Notes: a model not told the origin generated them from the letters alone. Shown: positions 6,782-13,994, counted from the first letter of the stretch. The stretch is 36,460 bases of DNA from Candidatus Saccharimonadota bacterium (GCA_018499905.2 JAHBAU020000018.1:1-36460), one strand, 5' to 3'. Numbers and translations: made by a program.

Positions 6782-7189
6782 ATGTTGATTCGCAATCCAA
6801 ATAGTCATGAACTCATGACGTTGCCGCGCGGCGCTGCTTACCTAGCAGCACGAGCTTCTTTGGCAGGTGGGGATTTAACTCAAGTGCCAATGGAGAGTAT
6901 CACCACTGCAGAAAGATTATTGCAGACTGCAGACTGCGTGGGGACGCTAGTTTGCTGTAAGGGCTGTGAAATTGTTGCTACTCCATGCCCGGTTGCGATG
7001 CGCACACGGCAAGCAGTGACAGCCGCCATTCTTGGGAGGCCGGCGGGGATTGAGGGTGTGCCAGACGAAAGATCCGTGCTAATTGCAGCGATGGACGCCT
7101 GGCAAACTACCTATGCTGATGAACAAGCGGCGATTGCGCAGCACCTGGCGCTTTTGCGTAAGGCGGCAAATGCAGAATCTGAGGTATAA
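6782..7189 (+). CDS. Orphan Cys-rich protein upstream of trpS
   Basis: I do not recognise this 135-residue protein. It is predicted soluble, with a cysteine cluster in the middle (CVGTLVCCKGCEIVATPCP, about residues 52-70) that could bind a metal or act in redox chemistry. The C-terminal half is largely helical and Ala-rich. It is the first gene after the Trp attenuator and is followed 11 nt later by trpS, so the attenuator acts on it directly and on trpS by read-through. A role connected with tryptophan or Trp-tRNA is suggested only by position. AGAAAGG lies 11 nt before the ATG. Confidence 0.75.
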   Translation: MLIRNPNSHELMTLPRGAAYLAARASLAGGDLTQVPMESITTAERLLQTADCVGTLVCCKGCEIVATPCPVAMRTRQAVTAAILGRPAGIEGVPDERSVLIAAMDAWQTTYADEQAAIAQHLALLRKAANAESEV

Positions 7190-7190
7190 T
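7185..7190 (+). promoter_or_regulatory. Internal leaderless promoter for trpS
   Basis: A perfect TATAAT preceded by GG, within the last codons of the upstream gene, with 10 nt to the trpS ATG at 7201. No good -35 at 17 nt. It would give trpS a basal, attenuator-independent transcript. Confidence 0.55.
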
Positions 7191-7200
7191 CAAAGTGAGT

Positions 7201-8265
7201 ATGAGCAAACAAGTTATCTTAACGGGGATTCGGGCGAATAACGATCTGACGATTGGCAATTATTTCGGGGCGATTATGCCAACAATTGACATGGCTGCGA
7301 CACGCGCCGATGAGTTCCAAGTTAATTTATTCGTGCCTGATCTGCACAGCTTTACGACACCGATAGATCATACTAAATTACATGATCAGATTTGGCACAA
7401 CATCCGCGTCTTTGCCGCTGCTGGACTGCCGCTGGATAAGCCAGATATTCACATTTACCGCCAGAGTTATATTCCAGCCCACTCAGAAATGACCTGGATT
7501 TTGGATTGCTTTACCGGTATGGGTGAAATGGCTCGTATGACGCAGTTTAAAGATAAGTCTGGCGCCGCTACGAGTGATGATGAGCAGTCTTCCTCGCAAG
7601 ACAGGGTGTCAGTCGGTTTATTCAACTACCCAGTGCTGATGGCGGCTGATATTTTGCTATATGGTGCAACCTATGTACCTGTTGGCGACGATCAATCGCA
7701 GCACCTAGAGTTTACTCGCGATATTGCAGAGCGTTTGAATGCCAAGTTTGGTGAGTTGTTCACCGTGCCTAAGCCTGTACAAGAACAACATGCATTTTTT
7801 GGGAAAGATCAGGGGCTACGGATCAAAGATCTTCAAGACCCGACTAAGAAGATGAGTAAAAGTGATGACACTGGTAACGGGGTTATATTTCTCGGCGACA
7901 CTCCTGAGACAGCCGCCAAAAAGATAATGAGTGCTACGACTGATTCAGTGGGCAAGGTTGCTTACGACCCTGATAAGCAGCCTGGAGTCGCTAATTTATT
8001 ACAAATCCTGGCCTTGTTTAGTCATCGGGACCTGCAAGAGGTTATAGGGGAATGGGAAGGCAAGACCATGTATGGCGATCTCAAGAAGGCGGTAGCCGAT
8101 GCCTGTAGCCAGTTTTTGACGACTTTTCAGGCTAAACTCGCGTCAGTAGATGATAATCTTCTGCAAGCGAAGCTCGAGGCTTCAGAAGCGGCCATGCGCG
8201 AGCAGGCGGGCAGAACCTTATTAACCGTCCAGCAAGCTGTCGGTTTGCGACCCAAAGGCCAATGA
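7201..8265 (+). CDS. trpS: Tryptophanyl-tRNA synthetase
   Basis: Class Ic aminoacyl-tRNA synthetase that charges tRNA-Trp. The HIGH motif is present as TIGNYFG near residue 17, the second signature as KKMSKSDDTGN, and family features include GIRANNDLTIGNYFGA, NYPVLMAADILLY and PVGDDQSQHLE. The length of 354 residues is in the bacterial range (about 330-350). I chose ATG 7201 over the GTG at 7195, because a perfect TATAAT ends at 7190 and the GTG would lie at or before the transcription start. Its stop overlaps the next ATG by 4 nt. Confidence 0.95.
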   Translation: MSKQVILTGIRANNDLTIGNYFGAIMPTIDMAATRADEFQVNLFVPDLHSFTTPIDHTKLHDQIWHNIRVFAAAGLPLDKPDIHIYRQSYIPAHSEMTWILDCFTGMGEMARMTQFKDKSGAATSDDEQSSSQDRVSVGLFNYPVLMAADILLYGATYVPVGDDQSQHLEFTRDIAERLNAKFGELFTVPKPVQEQHAFFGKDQGLRIKDLQDPTKKMSKSDDTGNGVIFLGDTPETAAKKIMSATTDSVGKVAYDPDKQPGVANLLQILALFSHRDLQEVIGEWEGKTMYGDLKKAVADACSQFLTTFQAKLASVDDNLLQAKLEASEAAMREQAGRTLLTVQQAVGLRPKGQ

Positions 8266-9134
8266 AGCTCACTATAGACGAGAATGACCGGGGTAAGCGA
8301 CTGGATCAATTTGTGCTTGCCCTCTATCCGGCACTCAGCCGAGCGTTTATTAAGCGGTTAATTGAGGATGGCAAGATTACTGTCAATCAAGAGGTGCTGA
8401 AAAGTGGCCACCGGCTGCGCATCGGCCAGATAGTTGACATTCAGTTTGATCCAGTCGAGTTAGAACAGATTGAAAGCATTGATTTACCGGTGCTGTATGA
8501 AGATGACGATGTACTGGTAGTGGACAAGCCTTCAGGAGTGATTAGCCATGCTAGGGGCAAGTTCTGGAATGAGCCGTCGGTCGCCTCATTTGTGCGCGAA
8601 AGAAGCGGTCAGGTTGGTGAGCGAGCTGGGATTGTCCACCGGCTGGACCGGGCCACCAGCGGTGTTATGATTTGTGCTAAAAACAGTCAGGCTCTCAAGT
8701 TCTTGCAGCGGCAATTTGCTGACAGGACGGTTGAAAAGACCTATATTGCGATAATTCGGGGAACTTTGGATCCACCAAAAGCCATTATTGACGTGGCCCT
8801 GGCTCGCAATCCGGCAAAACCACAAACGTTCATGGCAGACCCAAATGGCAAATCAGCAGTGACCACCTATGAAATTACCAAGGATAATGGTGTCTATTCT
8901 GAAGTTACAATGCTGCCAAAAACCGGGAGGTCGCATCAGCTCCGGGTACACCTGCATTACGTTGGCCATCCGATCGTTGGGGATCTGTTGTACGGCGGCG
9001 AGCCTGCCGAGCGACTGCTTCTCCACGCAGCCAGTCTTCGGATAACCTTGCCATCCGGCGAAACCAAGTTATTTGAAGCGCCGCTCCCAGCTGCATTTAA
9101 CACCATCATGAAGTCGGAAAAAATGCATGCCTAG
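8262..9134 (+). CDS. RluA-family 23S rRNA pseudouridine synthase
   Basis: Isomerises specific uridines in RNA to pseudouridine. An N-terminal S4 RNA-binding domain (KRLDQFVLALYPALSRAFIK, about residues 8-60) precedes the catalytic domain with the RluA signature HRLDRATSG around residue 125, in which the Asp is catalytic. Other family blocks are DDVLVVDKPSGV and GRSHQLRVHLHYVGHPIVGD. Domain order and length (290) fit RluD/RluC-type enzymes; the exact target site cannot be assigned. It overlaps trpS by 4 nt and the next gene by 8 nt, so the three form one operon. Confidence 0.92.
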   Translation: MKLTIDENDRGKRLDQFVLALYPALSRAFIKRLIEDGKITVNQEVLKSGHRLRIGQIVDIQFDPVELEQIESIDLPVLYEDDDVLVVDKPSGVISHARGKFWNEPSVASFVRERSGQVGERAGIVHRLDRATSGVMICAKNSQALKFLQRQFADRTVEKTYIAIIRGTLDPPKAIIDVALARNPAKPQTFMADPNGKSAVTTYEITKDNGVYSEVTMLPKTGRSHQLRVHLHYVGHPIVGDLLYGGEPAERLLLHAASLRITLPSGETKLFEAPLPAAFNTIMKSEKMHA

Positions 9135-9996
9135 CGATTTGCTGATTTCAGACCAAACCAATCAGGCAATACGGGCCTTCTTGGCTCGCCCGAGCCACGC
9201 TGTAGCCATTCTAGGGCCTGAAGGGGCAGGAAAGCTCGCTCTGGCTATGCGGGTTGCCGCAGATATTCTCCAGATTGATACGCAAAAATTAACGGAATAC
9301 CCCTACTTTACTCAAATAGATTACGGAGAAAAGGCTATACCTATTGAAGCGATCCGGGAACTGCGGGGTGTCACGACGCTTAAAACTCTTGGAACAGGCA
9401 CGATACGGCGGGTTATTATCATCGCCAATGCCCATCAAATGACCATTGAAGCTCAGAATGCCTTGCTGAAAACACTGGAAGAACCACCTGAAGACACCGT
9501 CCTGATTTTGACTGCCATACCCGATGAAGGGCTCTTACCAACTGTTTTGTCTCGGCTCACCAGAGTGCGGCTAGTGGTACCGTCCATCGAAGCTGCTAGA
9601 AGCTACTTTGACAAAGAGTTCGCGCTTACAGACATTGATAAAAACTACCTGATGAGTGGCGGCCGACCAGGCATTATGGTGAGTTTGCTGCGCGGTGATC
9701 AAAACCACCCCATGGTGGCGGCAATAACCGAGGCCAAACAGCTCATTGCCAGTCAACCGTTTGAACGGATGGTGAAGGTAAATGATTTATCTAAGGATAA
9801 GAAAAGCGCTGACATGCTCCTTGATGCGCTAGCTCTGGTGTACCGTTCACTATTAACCGCTGCTGCCACAAATGGTACGCAAGATCGTCTCAAATATTTT
9901 CACCGAGCTCTTATGGCAATTAATGAGCTACAAGAGCTTAAGCGACATAACCCGAATACTAAGCTTGTATTAACTAATCTGATGTGGCAGCTCTAA
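9127..9996 (+). CDS. holB: DNA polymerase III delta-prime-like clamp-loader subunit
   Basis: AAA+ protein resembling the delta-prime subunit of the sliding-clamp loader. It has a Walker-A-like GPEGAGKLAL near residue 30, the highly conserved NALLKTLEEPPEDTVLIL, and SRLTRVRL where clamp loaders normally have SRCQ. The four-cysteine zinc module usually found after the P-loop helix is absent: the sequence goes directly from DILQIDTQKL to the beta strand before IPIEAIREL. The length is 289 residues. The C-terminal collar region is divergent but helical. The dnaX gene is also in this window and lacks the same zinc module. Confidence 0.85.
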   Translation: MPSDLLISDQTNQAIRAFLARPSHAVAILGPEGAGKLALAMRVAADILQIDTQKLTEYPYFTQIDYGEKAIPIEAIRELRGVTTLKTLGTGTIRRVIIIANAHQMTIEAQNALLKTLEEPPEDTVLILTAIPDEGLLPTVLSRLTRVRLVVPSIEAARSYFDKEFALTDIDKNYLMSGGRPGIMVSLLRGDQNHPMVAAITEAKQLIASQPFERMVKVNDLSKDKKSADMLLDALALVYRSLLTAAATNGTQDRLKYFHRALMAINELQELKRHNPNTKLVLTNLMWQL

Positions 9997-10023
9997 GGTC
10001 CTTACATTCATATAAAATTCAGG

Positions 10024-10029
10024 TATAAT
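10024..10029 (+). promoter_or_regulatory. Leaderless promoter for the TPR gene
   Basis: GG followed by a perfect TATAAT, 10 nt before the ATG at 10040, with no Shine-Dalgarno between. The start of transcription should fall within a few bases of the ATG. Confidence 0.6.
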
Positions 10030-10039
10030 TAATCTCACC

Positions 10040-10696
10040 ATGCTTGAACTTCTGCTGTTAGCAGCCTTTGGTTTTTACGCCTACAAGAGCAGCGACGTTC
10101 GTGAAGAAGAACTGTCGGAGATTCCTCGTCGCATCGGCGATAAGCTCGGAAAACTCTGGGATATAGCCCACCAGGGTATGCGTGAGAACCGTTTTTTACG
10201 AGCCGAGAAGGCGCTCTTAACCATTTTACGCATAGATGAGCGCAACGCAGCAGCTTATAACCGATTGGGTATCTTGTACGCCAAACAAAAAGAATATAAA
10301 GATGCCATCGATTGTTTTGAAATTGCCTCTAGTATTGAAGCGACACCATCCAGCTTGCACAACCTTGGACTTATCTATTTTGAAACCGAAAATTACGAAA
10401 AAGCAGCTATAGCTTTTGAGCAAGCACTTAAGCTAGAAGACGGACTTGCCACTCGGCACATTGCCTATGCCAAGGTGCAAGAAAAGCTCGGCAACCATAA
10501 ATTGATGATTCAAGAGCTGATCAGGGCCGCCGAACTTGAGCCAAGCCAGGAATCTTACACCTTACTGCTGAAAGCCTACGAAGGATTTGATATGGCTGCC
10601 CAAGCAGATGTTATTCGCGAAAAACTACAGCGCCTCAACCGAAGCTCAACTCCGCGTCCAAAGCGTGTATTGCGCCCCCGCCGAGTGGTCGTATAG
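10040..10696 (+). CDS. Membrane-anchored TPR-repeat protein
   Basis: A short hydrophobic N-terminus (MLELLLLAAFGFYAY) is followed by a charged linker and three or more tetratricopeptide repeats, for example AAAYNRLGILYAKQKEYKDA and SLHNLGLIYFETENYEKAAI, each with the TPR pattern of Gly/Ala at position 8, Ala at 20 and Pro or similar at 32. TPRs are protein-binding scaffolds, so the likely role is assembling or recruiting proteins at the membrane. A basic tail (RPKRVLRPRRVVV) could touch nucleic acid or lipid. The length is 218 residues. No specific partner can be named. Confidence 0.8.
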   Translation: MLELLLLAAFGFYAYKSSDVREEELSEIPRRIGDKLGKLWDIAHQGMRENRFLRAEKALLTILRIDERNAAAYNRLGILYAKQKEYKDAIDCFEIASSIEATPSSLHNLGLIYFETENYEKAAIAFEQALKLEDGLATRHIAYAKVQEKLGNHKLMIQELIRAAELEPSQESYTLLLKAYEGFDMAAQADVIREKLQRLNRSSTPRPKRVLRPRRVVV

Positions 10697-10716
10697 GCTG
10701 GCTGAAGCAGATAGAG

Positions 10717-10745
10717 TTGTAATACAACCCCTGTTTTGATACACT
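10717..10745 (+). promoter_or_regulatory. tRNA promoter
   Basis: TTGTAA (10717-10722), 17-nt spacer, TACACT (10740-10745) with an extended -10 TG at 10737-10738. The predicted start near 10752 lies 8 nt before the mature tRNA-Thr. Confidence 0.65.
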
Positions 10746-10759
10746 TTCCGAGGTAAAAT

Positions 10760-10834
10760 GCCGCCTTAGCTCAGTGGTAGAGCAACAGTTTTGTAAACTG
10801 TGGGTCGTCGGTTCAAATCCGACAGGCGGCTCCA
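10760..10834 (+). tRNA. tRNA-Thr(TGT)
   Basis: A full cloverleaf: acceptor GCCGCCT/AGGCGGC, D stem GCTC/GAGC, anticodon stem ACAGT/ACTGT with loop TTTGTAA, and a T arm GTCGG-TTCAAAT-CCGAC. The anticodon TGT reads ACA and other ACN codons for Thr. The 3' CCA is encoded at 10832-10834. Confidence 0.95.
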
Positions 10835-10915
10835 GATCGAACCTAGCTTCAGCCTCACCCCAAGATTGGCAATCAAGTGACCAATCTTGGGGTGAGGCCT
10901 AGCGCTGTTTCGATC
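10835..10915. repeat. 81-bp inverted repeat with perfect 18-bp core between tRNAs
   Basis: An 18-bp perfect stem (10852-10869 with 10881-10898, loop of 11 nt) lies inside an outer stem GATCGAA/TTCGATC (10835-10841 with 10909-10915). It begins at the first base after the tRNA-Thr CCA. There is no T-tract. It may define the tRNA 3' end or stop transcription. Confidence 0.8.
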
Positions 10916-10919
10916 TTAG

Positions 10920-10945
10920 CCCCACAAAAGCAAGCTTTTGCGGGG
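10920..10945. repeat. Second hairpin between the tRNAs
   Basis: CCCCACAAAAGC (10920-10931), AA, GCTTTTGCGGGG (10934-10945): 12 positions with one A-C mismatch. It ends 16 nt before tRNA-Tyr and, with the repeat just upstream, makes two stacked hairpins in 110 nt. Confidence 0.6.
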
Positions 10946-10961
10946 ACCCCAAATGTACGTT

Positions 10962-11047
10962 GCAGGGTTAGTGAAGCGGTCAAACACGGCAGACTGTAAA
11001 TCTGCTGGCTTATGCCTTCGTAGGTTCGAATCCTACACCCTGCACCA
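10962..11047 (+). tRNA. tRNA-Tyr(GTA)
   Basis: Class II tRNA with acceptor GCAGGGT/ACCCTGC, a 3-bp D stem GTG/CAC, anticodon stem GCAGA/TCTGC with loop CTGTAAA (anticodon GTA), a long variable arm, and T arm GTAGG-TTCGAAT-CCTAC. Discriminator A and an encoded CCA end at 11047. Confidence 0.95.
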
Positions 11048-11060
11048 GTTTCCTTATCAT

Positions 11061-11089
11061 AAAGACTCCTTCGGAAGTCTTTTTTGTTT
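11061..11089 (+). terminator. Intrinsic terminator after tRNA-Tyr
   Basis: AAAGACT pairs with AGTCTTT around a C(TTCG)G tetraloop with one mismatch, followed by a run of seven T. It should end the tRNA transcript. Confidence 0.85.
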
Positions 11090-11103
11090 GCTAAGATATG
11101 TAT

Positions 11104-11586
11104 ATGCCTGAAAAACTGAAATCTGTAATGCTACTTCCAAAGAATGAAAACAGGCTACTACTTCAGTCATTTACGAACCCCGACGGTGTAGTCACCTGGG
11201 ATGGTTTTGGCAGCTTTTATTCAAGCGAAGAAGATCCAGCGTCTACCGCGGAAAGAGTTTTTAAGGAATACTTTAAATCAACAGCACTGCACGTACGACT
11301 AAAGGAACGAGCGCGGCTTAATTATCTTATTGATAAGCCCAGTGGCTTGGTTGATTTAGACGTAACTGTTTATTTTGTCGATATAGATAGTAGCTTGCCG
11401 ATACCTGACCATACCAAGTTGTTTGCTAGTGAGAATATACCATACGCTCAGATGCACCAAGCAACTGGCAAGTGGCTACCGTTACTATTGGAGGGATCCG
11501 AGAGTATTAACGCGCAAATAAAGTTAAAGCAATCCTCTGATCATACGATAGGCATGGTCACTGAATTTACTGTAAATAAGAGATGA
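11104..11586 (+). CDS. Degenerate MTH1-type Nudix protein
   Basis: The fold matches the MutT/MTH1 branch of Nudix hydrolases, which hydrolyse oxidised purine nucleotides: WDGFGS near residue 38 (MTH1 has WNGFGG), a beta strand LVDLDVTVYFV, and KWLPLLLEG near the C-terminus. The catalytic Nudix box, normally GX5EX7REUXEEXGU, is broken here: the helix reads ERVFKEYFKSTA, so the paired metal-binding glutamates are mostly lost. It is probably inactive or a binding protein. TAAGAT at 11092-11097 suggests a leaderless start at ATG 11104 rather than at the ATG at 11098. The length from 11104 is 160 residues. Confidence 0.65.
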   Translation: MPEKLKSVMLLPKNENRLLLQSFTNPDGVVTWDGFGSFYSSEEDPASTAERVFKEYFKSTALHVRLKERARLNYLIDKPSGLVDLDVTVYFVDIDSSLPIPDHTKLFASENIPYAQMHQATGKWLPLLLEGSESINAQIKLKQSSDHTIGMVTEFTVNKR

Positions 11587-11664
11587 TAGTACTTCAAAGC
11601 TGTTGTTCCGGGTCGAATTAGGTTATCGAACCACACCCGTTTCAGAGCTGTCTTTTAGTTACTA
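11587..11664. repeat. 78-bp degenerate inverted repeat after the Nudix-like gene
   Basis: TAGTA (11587-11591) pairs with TACTA (11660-11664); inner blocks AGCT, CGGGT/ACCCG and TCGA also face each other. The pairing is weaker than in the other repeats. It again begins immediately after the stop codon. Confidence 0.4.
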
Positions 11665-11697
11665 GAGCAATTAGGGTTTGATTGACGCGATTATGAT

Positions 11698-12930
11698 CTA
11701 GATGGGCAGGGTGTATGCACTGTTATCTTCGAGACGACGGTTCAACTCGGTGCGTATGCTGTGTAAGACACTCAACGTGCGTCGAGTTTGTGCTTCACTT
11801 GCTTCTGGGTGCGGAACTACTTCGTGTAACGCAATCCTCGTTGCGACTACACCTTCTCTTTGTTGTAGGTCAATCCAGTAACCGACACGATTTCTCTGGC
11901 TCTCACTGTCGTCAGCCGTTGCTACCATAAGTTTCGCGGCCGCAACGTGTTGTCGCCGTCGGGCGGCTTTATAAATTCCATCAAGAGCTTCTATGGCAAT
12001 ATCCCTATCTGACACTGACTCATGGCGTCCATCTCGTATGCGAAGCTCCATTTCGGACATTTGAGTTATTGTCGGATTGAGCACTTGTGCTTGCTCATCA
12101 AGCGTCTTAATTAGACGTACCGTTTCCGGTGGACGAGTCGCATCGTCGTGTATTTGCTCACCATGTTCTTGGACAATATCTTGAGCAACACGTGAAAGCT
12201 GTCGATATATTGCTGGAGCCGTGTGAGGCCAAGATGTACCGTGATTACCCAAGCCAGGTCCTAGGTCATGTCGAGCGAGCCAAAGATTGTCTAATGTTGG
12301 CGCACCCATGGCCATGTCTGCCATAGCTTCTGTAGTAAATCCTGCTGTAAAAAAGCCATTGTTATAGTTACTAGGCATAAATTTTGGAATATCAACTCCT
12401 GGTGTTCTCCCAAGTAGTTCATGCACTCTGTTGGCGCCGGCAGGACCGTTGGTTGTTTCAAAGTAGAAAATTTCTGGTCGTGTAAAATCATCATGTAGTA
12501 TAAGGTGTCCTTCGCGAGCTTCGATAAGCCCATGCAATGACATGTCCTTAAGCTCATCTGGGTCTGGTGCTACGGGTTCGTCGGTCTCAAATAAAAAATC
12601 ATCCCGAGCACGTAATAACCCGTACGCATTCGTCAACATTGCTTCAGTCATGATACCGTCAGCTTTAAGTGGATCGTAATATCGTGCATAGGGTTCTCTG
12701 AGAAGTCCGGCATATCGCCGACCCCCAGTTTCACTCAAACAGGCCGAGGCATAAAAAGTATTACCATTATGATCGCGTGTCTCGCAAGTACTGGGATCAA
12801 ACTCAAAACCAAGATGCTCTGCAACTCTTACTTGTGTGTCGAGGTTTATTGGTGCATGAGCCATAACCCATGAGTCGTCTGATCTGTGCCGTAACATAAA
12901 AATATACTTTAACAGGTAATACGTAACCAT
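11698..12930 (-). CDS. Orphan 410-residue protein
   Basis: I do not recognise this protein. It appears soluble and acidic, without signal peptide or membrane segments apart from a short hydrophobic start (MVTYYLLKYIFML). The C-terminal third is strongly helical with many Arg/Glu pairs, for example RIRDGRHESVSDRDIAIEA, and may form a coiled coil. Cysteines are few. It is divergent to rplK and lies alone on the minus strand. TATATA on the minus strand (12937-12942) lies 6 nt before the ATG at 12930, which supports this start in a leaderless mode; the later ATG at 12897 (MLRHRS) is an alternative. Confidence 0.7.
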   Translation of the reverse strand: MVTYYLLKYIFMLRHRSDDSWVMAHAPINLDTQVRVAEHLGFEFDPSTCETRDHNGNTFYASACLSETGGRRYAGLLREPYARYYDPLKADGIMTEAMLTNAYGLLRARDDFLFETDEPVAPDPDELKDMSLHGLIEAREGHLILHDDFTRPEIFYFETTNGPAGANRVHELLGRTPGVDIPKFMPSNYNNGFFTAGFTTEAMADMAMGAPTLDNLWLARHDLGPGLGNHGTSWPHTAPAIYRQLSRVAQDIVQEHGEQIHDDATRPPETVRLIKTLDEQAQVLNPTITQMSEMELRIRDGRHESVSDRDIAIEALDGIYKAARRRQHVAAAKLMVATADDSESQRNRVGYWIDLQQREGVVATRIALHEVVPHPEASEAQTRRTLSVLHSIRTELNRRLEDNSAYTLPI

Positions 12931-12936
12931 TCAAGC

Positions 12937-12942
12937 TATATA
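12937..12942 (-). promoter_or_regulatory. Minus-strand leaderless -10 box
   Basis: TATATA on the minus strand, 6 nt from the ATG of the orphan gene. It overlaps the -35 of the divergent rplK promoter, so the two transcripts may compete for polymerase. Confidence 0.4.
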
Positions 12943-12969
12943 GACAACAGAGGTAGCTTGTGGTAAAAT
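12941..12969 (+). promoter_or_regulatory. rplK promoter
   Basis: TAGACA (12941-12946), 17-nt spacer, TAAAAT (12964-12969), preceded by TGG. The predicted start is near 12976, giving a leader of about 92 nt. Confidence 0.65.
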
Positions 12970-12993
12970 CATCACTCAGTTACGCACGCAAAT

Positions 12994-13050
12994 GTATAGT
13001 GCAGGCGCAGCTGTAAGCTTCAAAGCAGCTGAGCAAACAACAAACTATAC
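12994..13050 (+). promoter_or_regulatory. Structured rplK leader
   Basis: GTATAGT (12994-13000) pairs with ACTATAC (13044-13050), closing a domain that contains a CAGCTG/CAGCTG hairpin. In many bacteria L1 represses the L11 operon by binding its mRNA; this leader is a candidate for such control, though no L1-site consensus was confirmed. Confidence 0.45.
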
Positions 13051-13067
13051 TCTTCAAGGAGATAATT

Positions 13068-13502
13068 ATGGCTGATGCCAAAAAAATAGTCGCAAATCTT
13101 AAGATGAAAATTCCAGCCGGCAAAGCTAGTGCAGCGCCCCCCGTTGGTAGCACCCTCGGTCAGTATGGCGTTAACATGATGGATTTCATCAATCCGTTTA
13201 ATGACGCAACTCGCGACATGGGTAATGTCACTGTCACAGCACATATTGCTATCTATGATGATCGCAGTATGAAGTTTCGAGTAGTCGGACAGCCGACTGA
13301 TGATATGATCCGTGCCAAGCTTGGTATTGATAAAGGATCGGGCAAGCCAAACAGTGAAAAGATTGCCAAGAAGCTGACTAATGCGCAATTGACAGAGATC
13401 GCTGAAGCTAAGGCGCGTGATATGAACGCTGAAGATATTGATGCCGTCAAGAAAATTGTAGCCGGTACCGCCCGTAGCATGGGTGTCGAAGTAGAACAAT
13501 AA
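13068..13502 (+). CDS. rplK: 50S ribosomal protein L11
   Basis: L11 forms the base of the L7/L12 stalk and binds the GTPase-associated centre of 23S rRNA. The N-terminal domain shows MKIPAGKASAAPPVGSTLGQYG and INPFNDAT (given in part), and the C-terminal rRNA-binding domain ends with DAVKKIVAGTARSMGV. The length of 144 residues is normal. AAGGAG lies 7 nt before the ATG. Normally rplK is followed directly by rplA; here a terminator and a small orphan gene separate them. Confidence 0.96.
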   Translation: MADAKKIVANLKMKIPAGKASAAPPVGSTLGQYGVNMMDFINPFNDATRDMGNVTVTAHIAIYDDRSMKFRVVGQPTDDMIRAKLGIDKGSGKPNSEKIAKKLTNAQLTEIAEAKARDMNAEDIDAVKKIVAGTARSMGVEVEQ

Positions 13503-13529
13503 ACAATCAAAAATAAAGTATTAAAAACA

Positions 13530-13566
13530 ACAAGCATGAGTAAACTGCTCATGCTTGTTTATACTT
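13530..13566 (+). terminator. Terminator after rplK, overlapping the next promoter
   Basis: A perfect 12-bp stem, AACAAGCATGAG (13530-13541) with CTCATGCTTGTT (13549-13560), followed by TATACTT. TATACT (13561-13566) doubles as a -10 box located 10 nt before the next ATG, so one site appears to stop one transcript and start another. Confidence 0.7.
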
Positions 13567-13576
13567 CATAGTAACT

Positions 13577-13915
13577 ATGAGTGGTTATGGGCAACAAGAG
13601 CAGGATCTTTATGTTGGTATTGAAAGACATGGTTTTGTTCCCCAGCCAGTTAGTCTAGATGTACATGAACTGGCTTTAGTCGCTTGCCAGGCTTCAGTTA
13701 GGGGTTTTGAAGCACCGGAGTGGAGCGTACTGCGAGGTGTAATTCGAAACGAAGATTGGCAGCTGACTCTCGATGGTTCGCCGGTTAGGGGTTCGTTTGG
13801 CTTAATACATTGTGGTGTCAGAGCGGCTGTTAACGGTGCTTTAGAAGATGTCGAGAGGGCTATTACTGGCTTCGTAGAACAGTATCCAAGTCTTGGCAAT
13901 AAGACCCTAATCTGA
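13577..13915 (+). CDS. Small orphan protein between rplK and rplA
   Basis: I do not recognise this 112-residue protein. It has no membrane segment or signal peptide and mixes beta-prone stretches (WQLTLDGSPV) with a helical C-terminus (ALEDVERAITGFVEQY). Two cysteines are present, not in a metal-binding pattern. Its own TATACT lies 10 nt before the ATG, so the mRNA is probably leaderless. The rplA promoter begins inside its last codons. Confidence 0.6.
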   Translation: MSGYGQQEQDLYVGIERHGFVPQPVSLDVHELALVACQASVRGFEAPEWSVLRGVIRNEDWQLTLDGSPVRGSFGLIHCGVRAAVNGALEDVERAITGFVEQYPSLGNKTLI

Positions 13916-13921
13916 TAAAAT
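13893..13921 (+). promoter_or_regulatory. rplA promoter
   Basis: TTGGCA (13893-13898), 17-nt spacer, TAAAAT (13916-13921) with an extended -10 TG at 13913-13914. The predicted start is near 13928. Confidence 0.75.
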
Positions 13922-13946
13922 AACATTTAAGTAAATCTAATTTTTT

Positions 13947-13981
13947 GTGGGAGTCTGCCTTACAACAGACGCATGCACCAC
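13947..13981 (+). promoter_or_regulatory. rplA leader hairpin
   Basis: GTGG...CCAC encloses GTCTG (13953-13957) and CAGAC (13966-13970) with loop CCTTACAA. It sits in the untranslated leader of rplA and could be an L1 autoregulatory site, which is inference. Confidence 0.4.
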
Positions 13982-13994
13982 GAAAGGGGATCAT

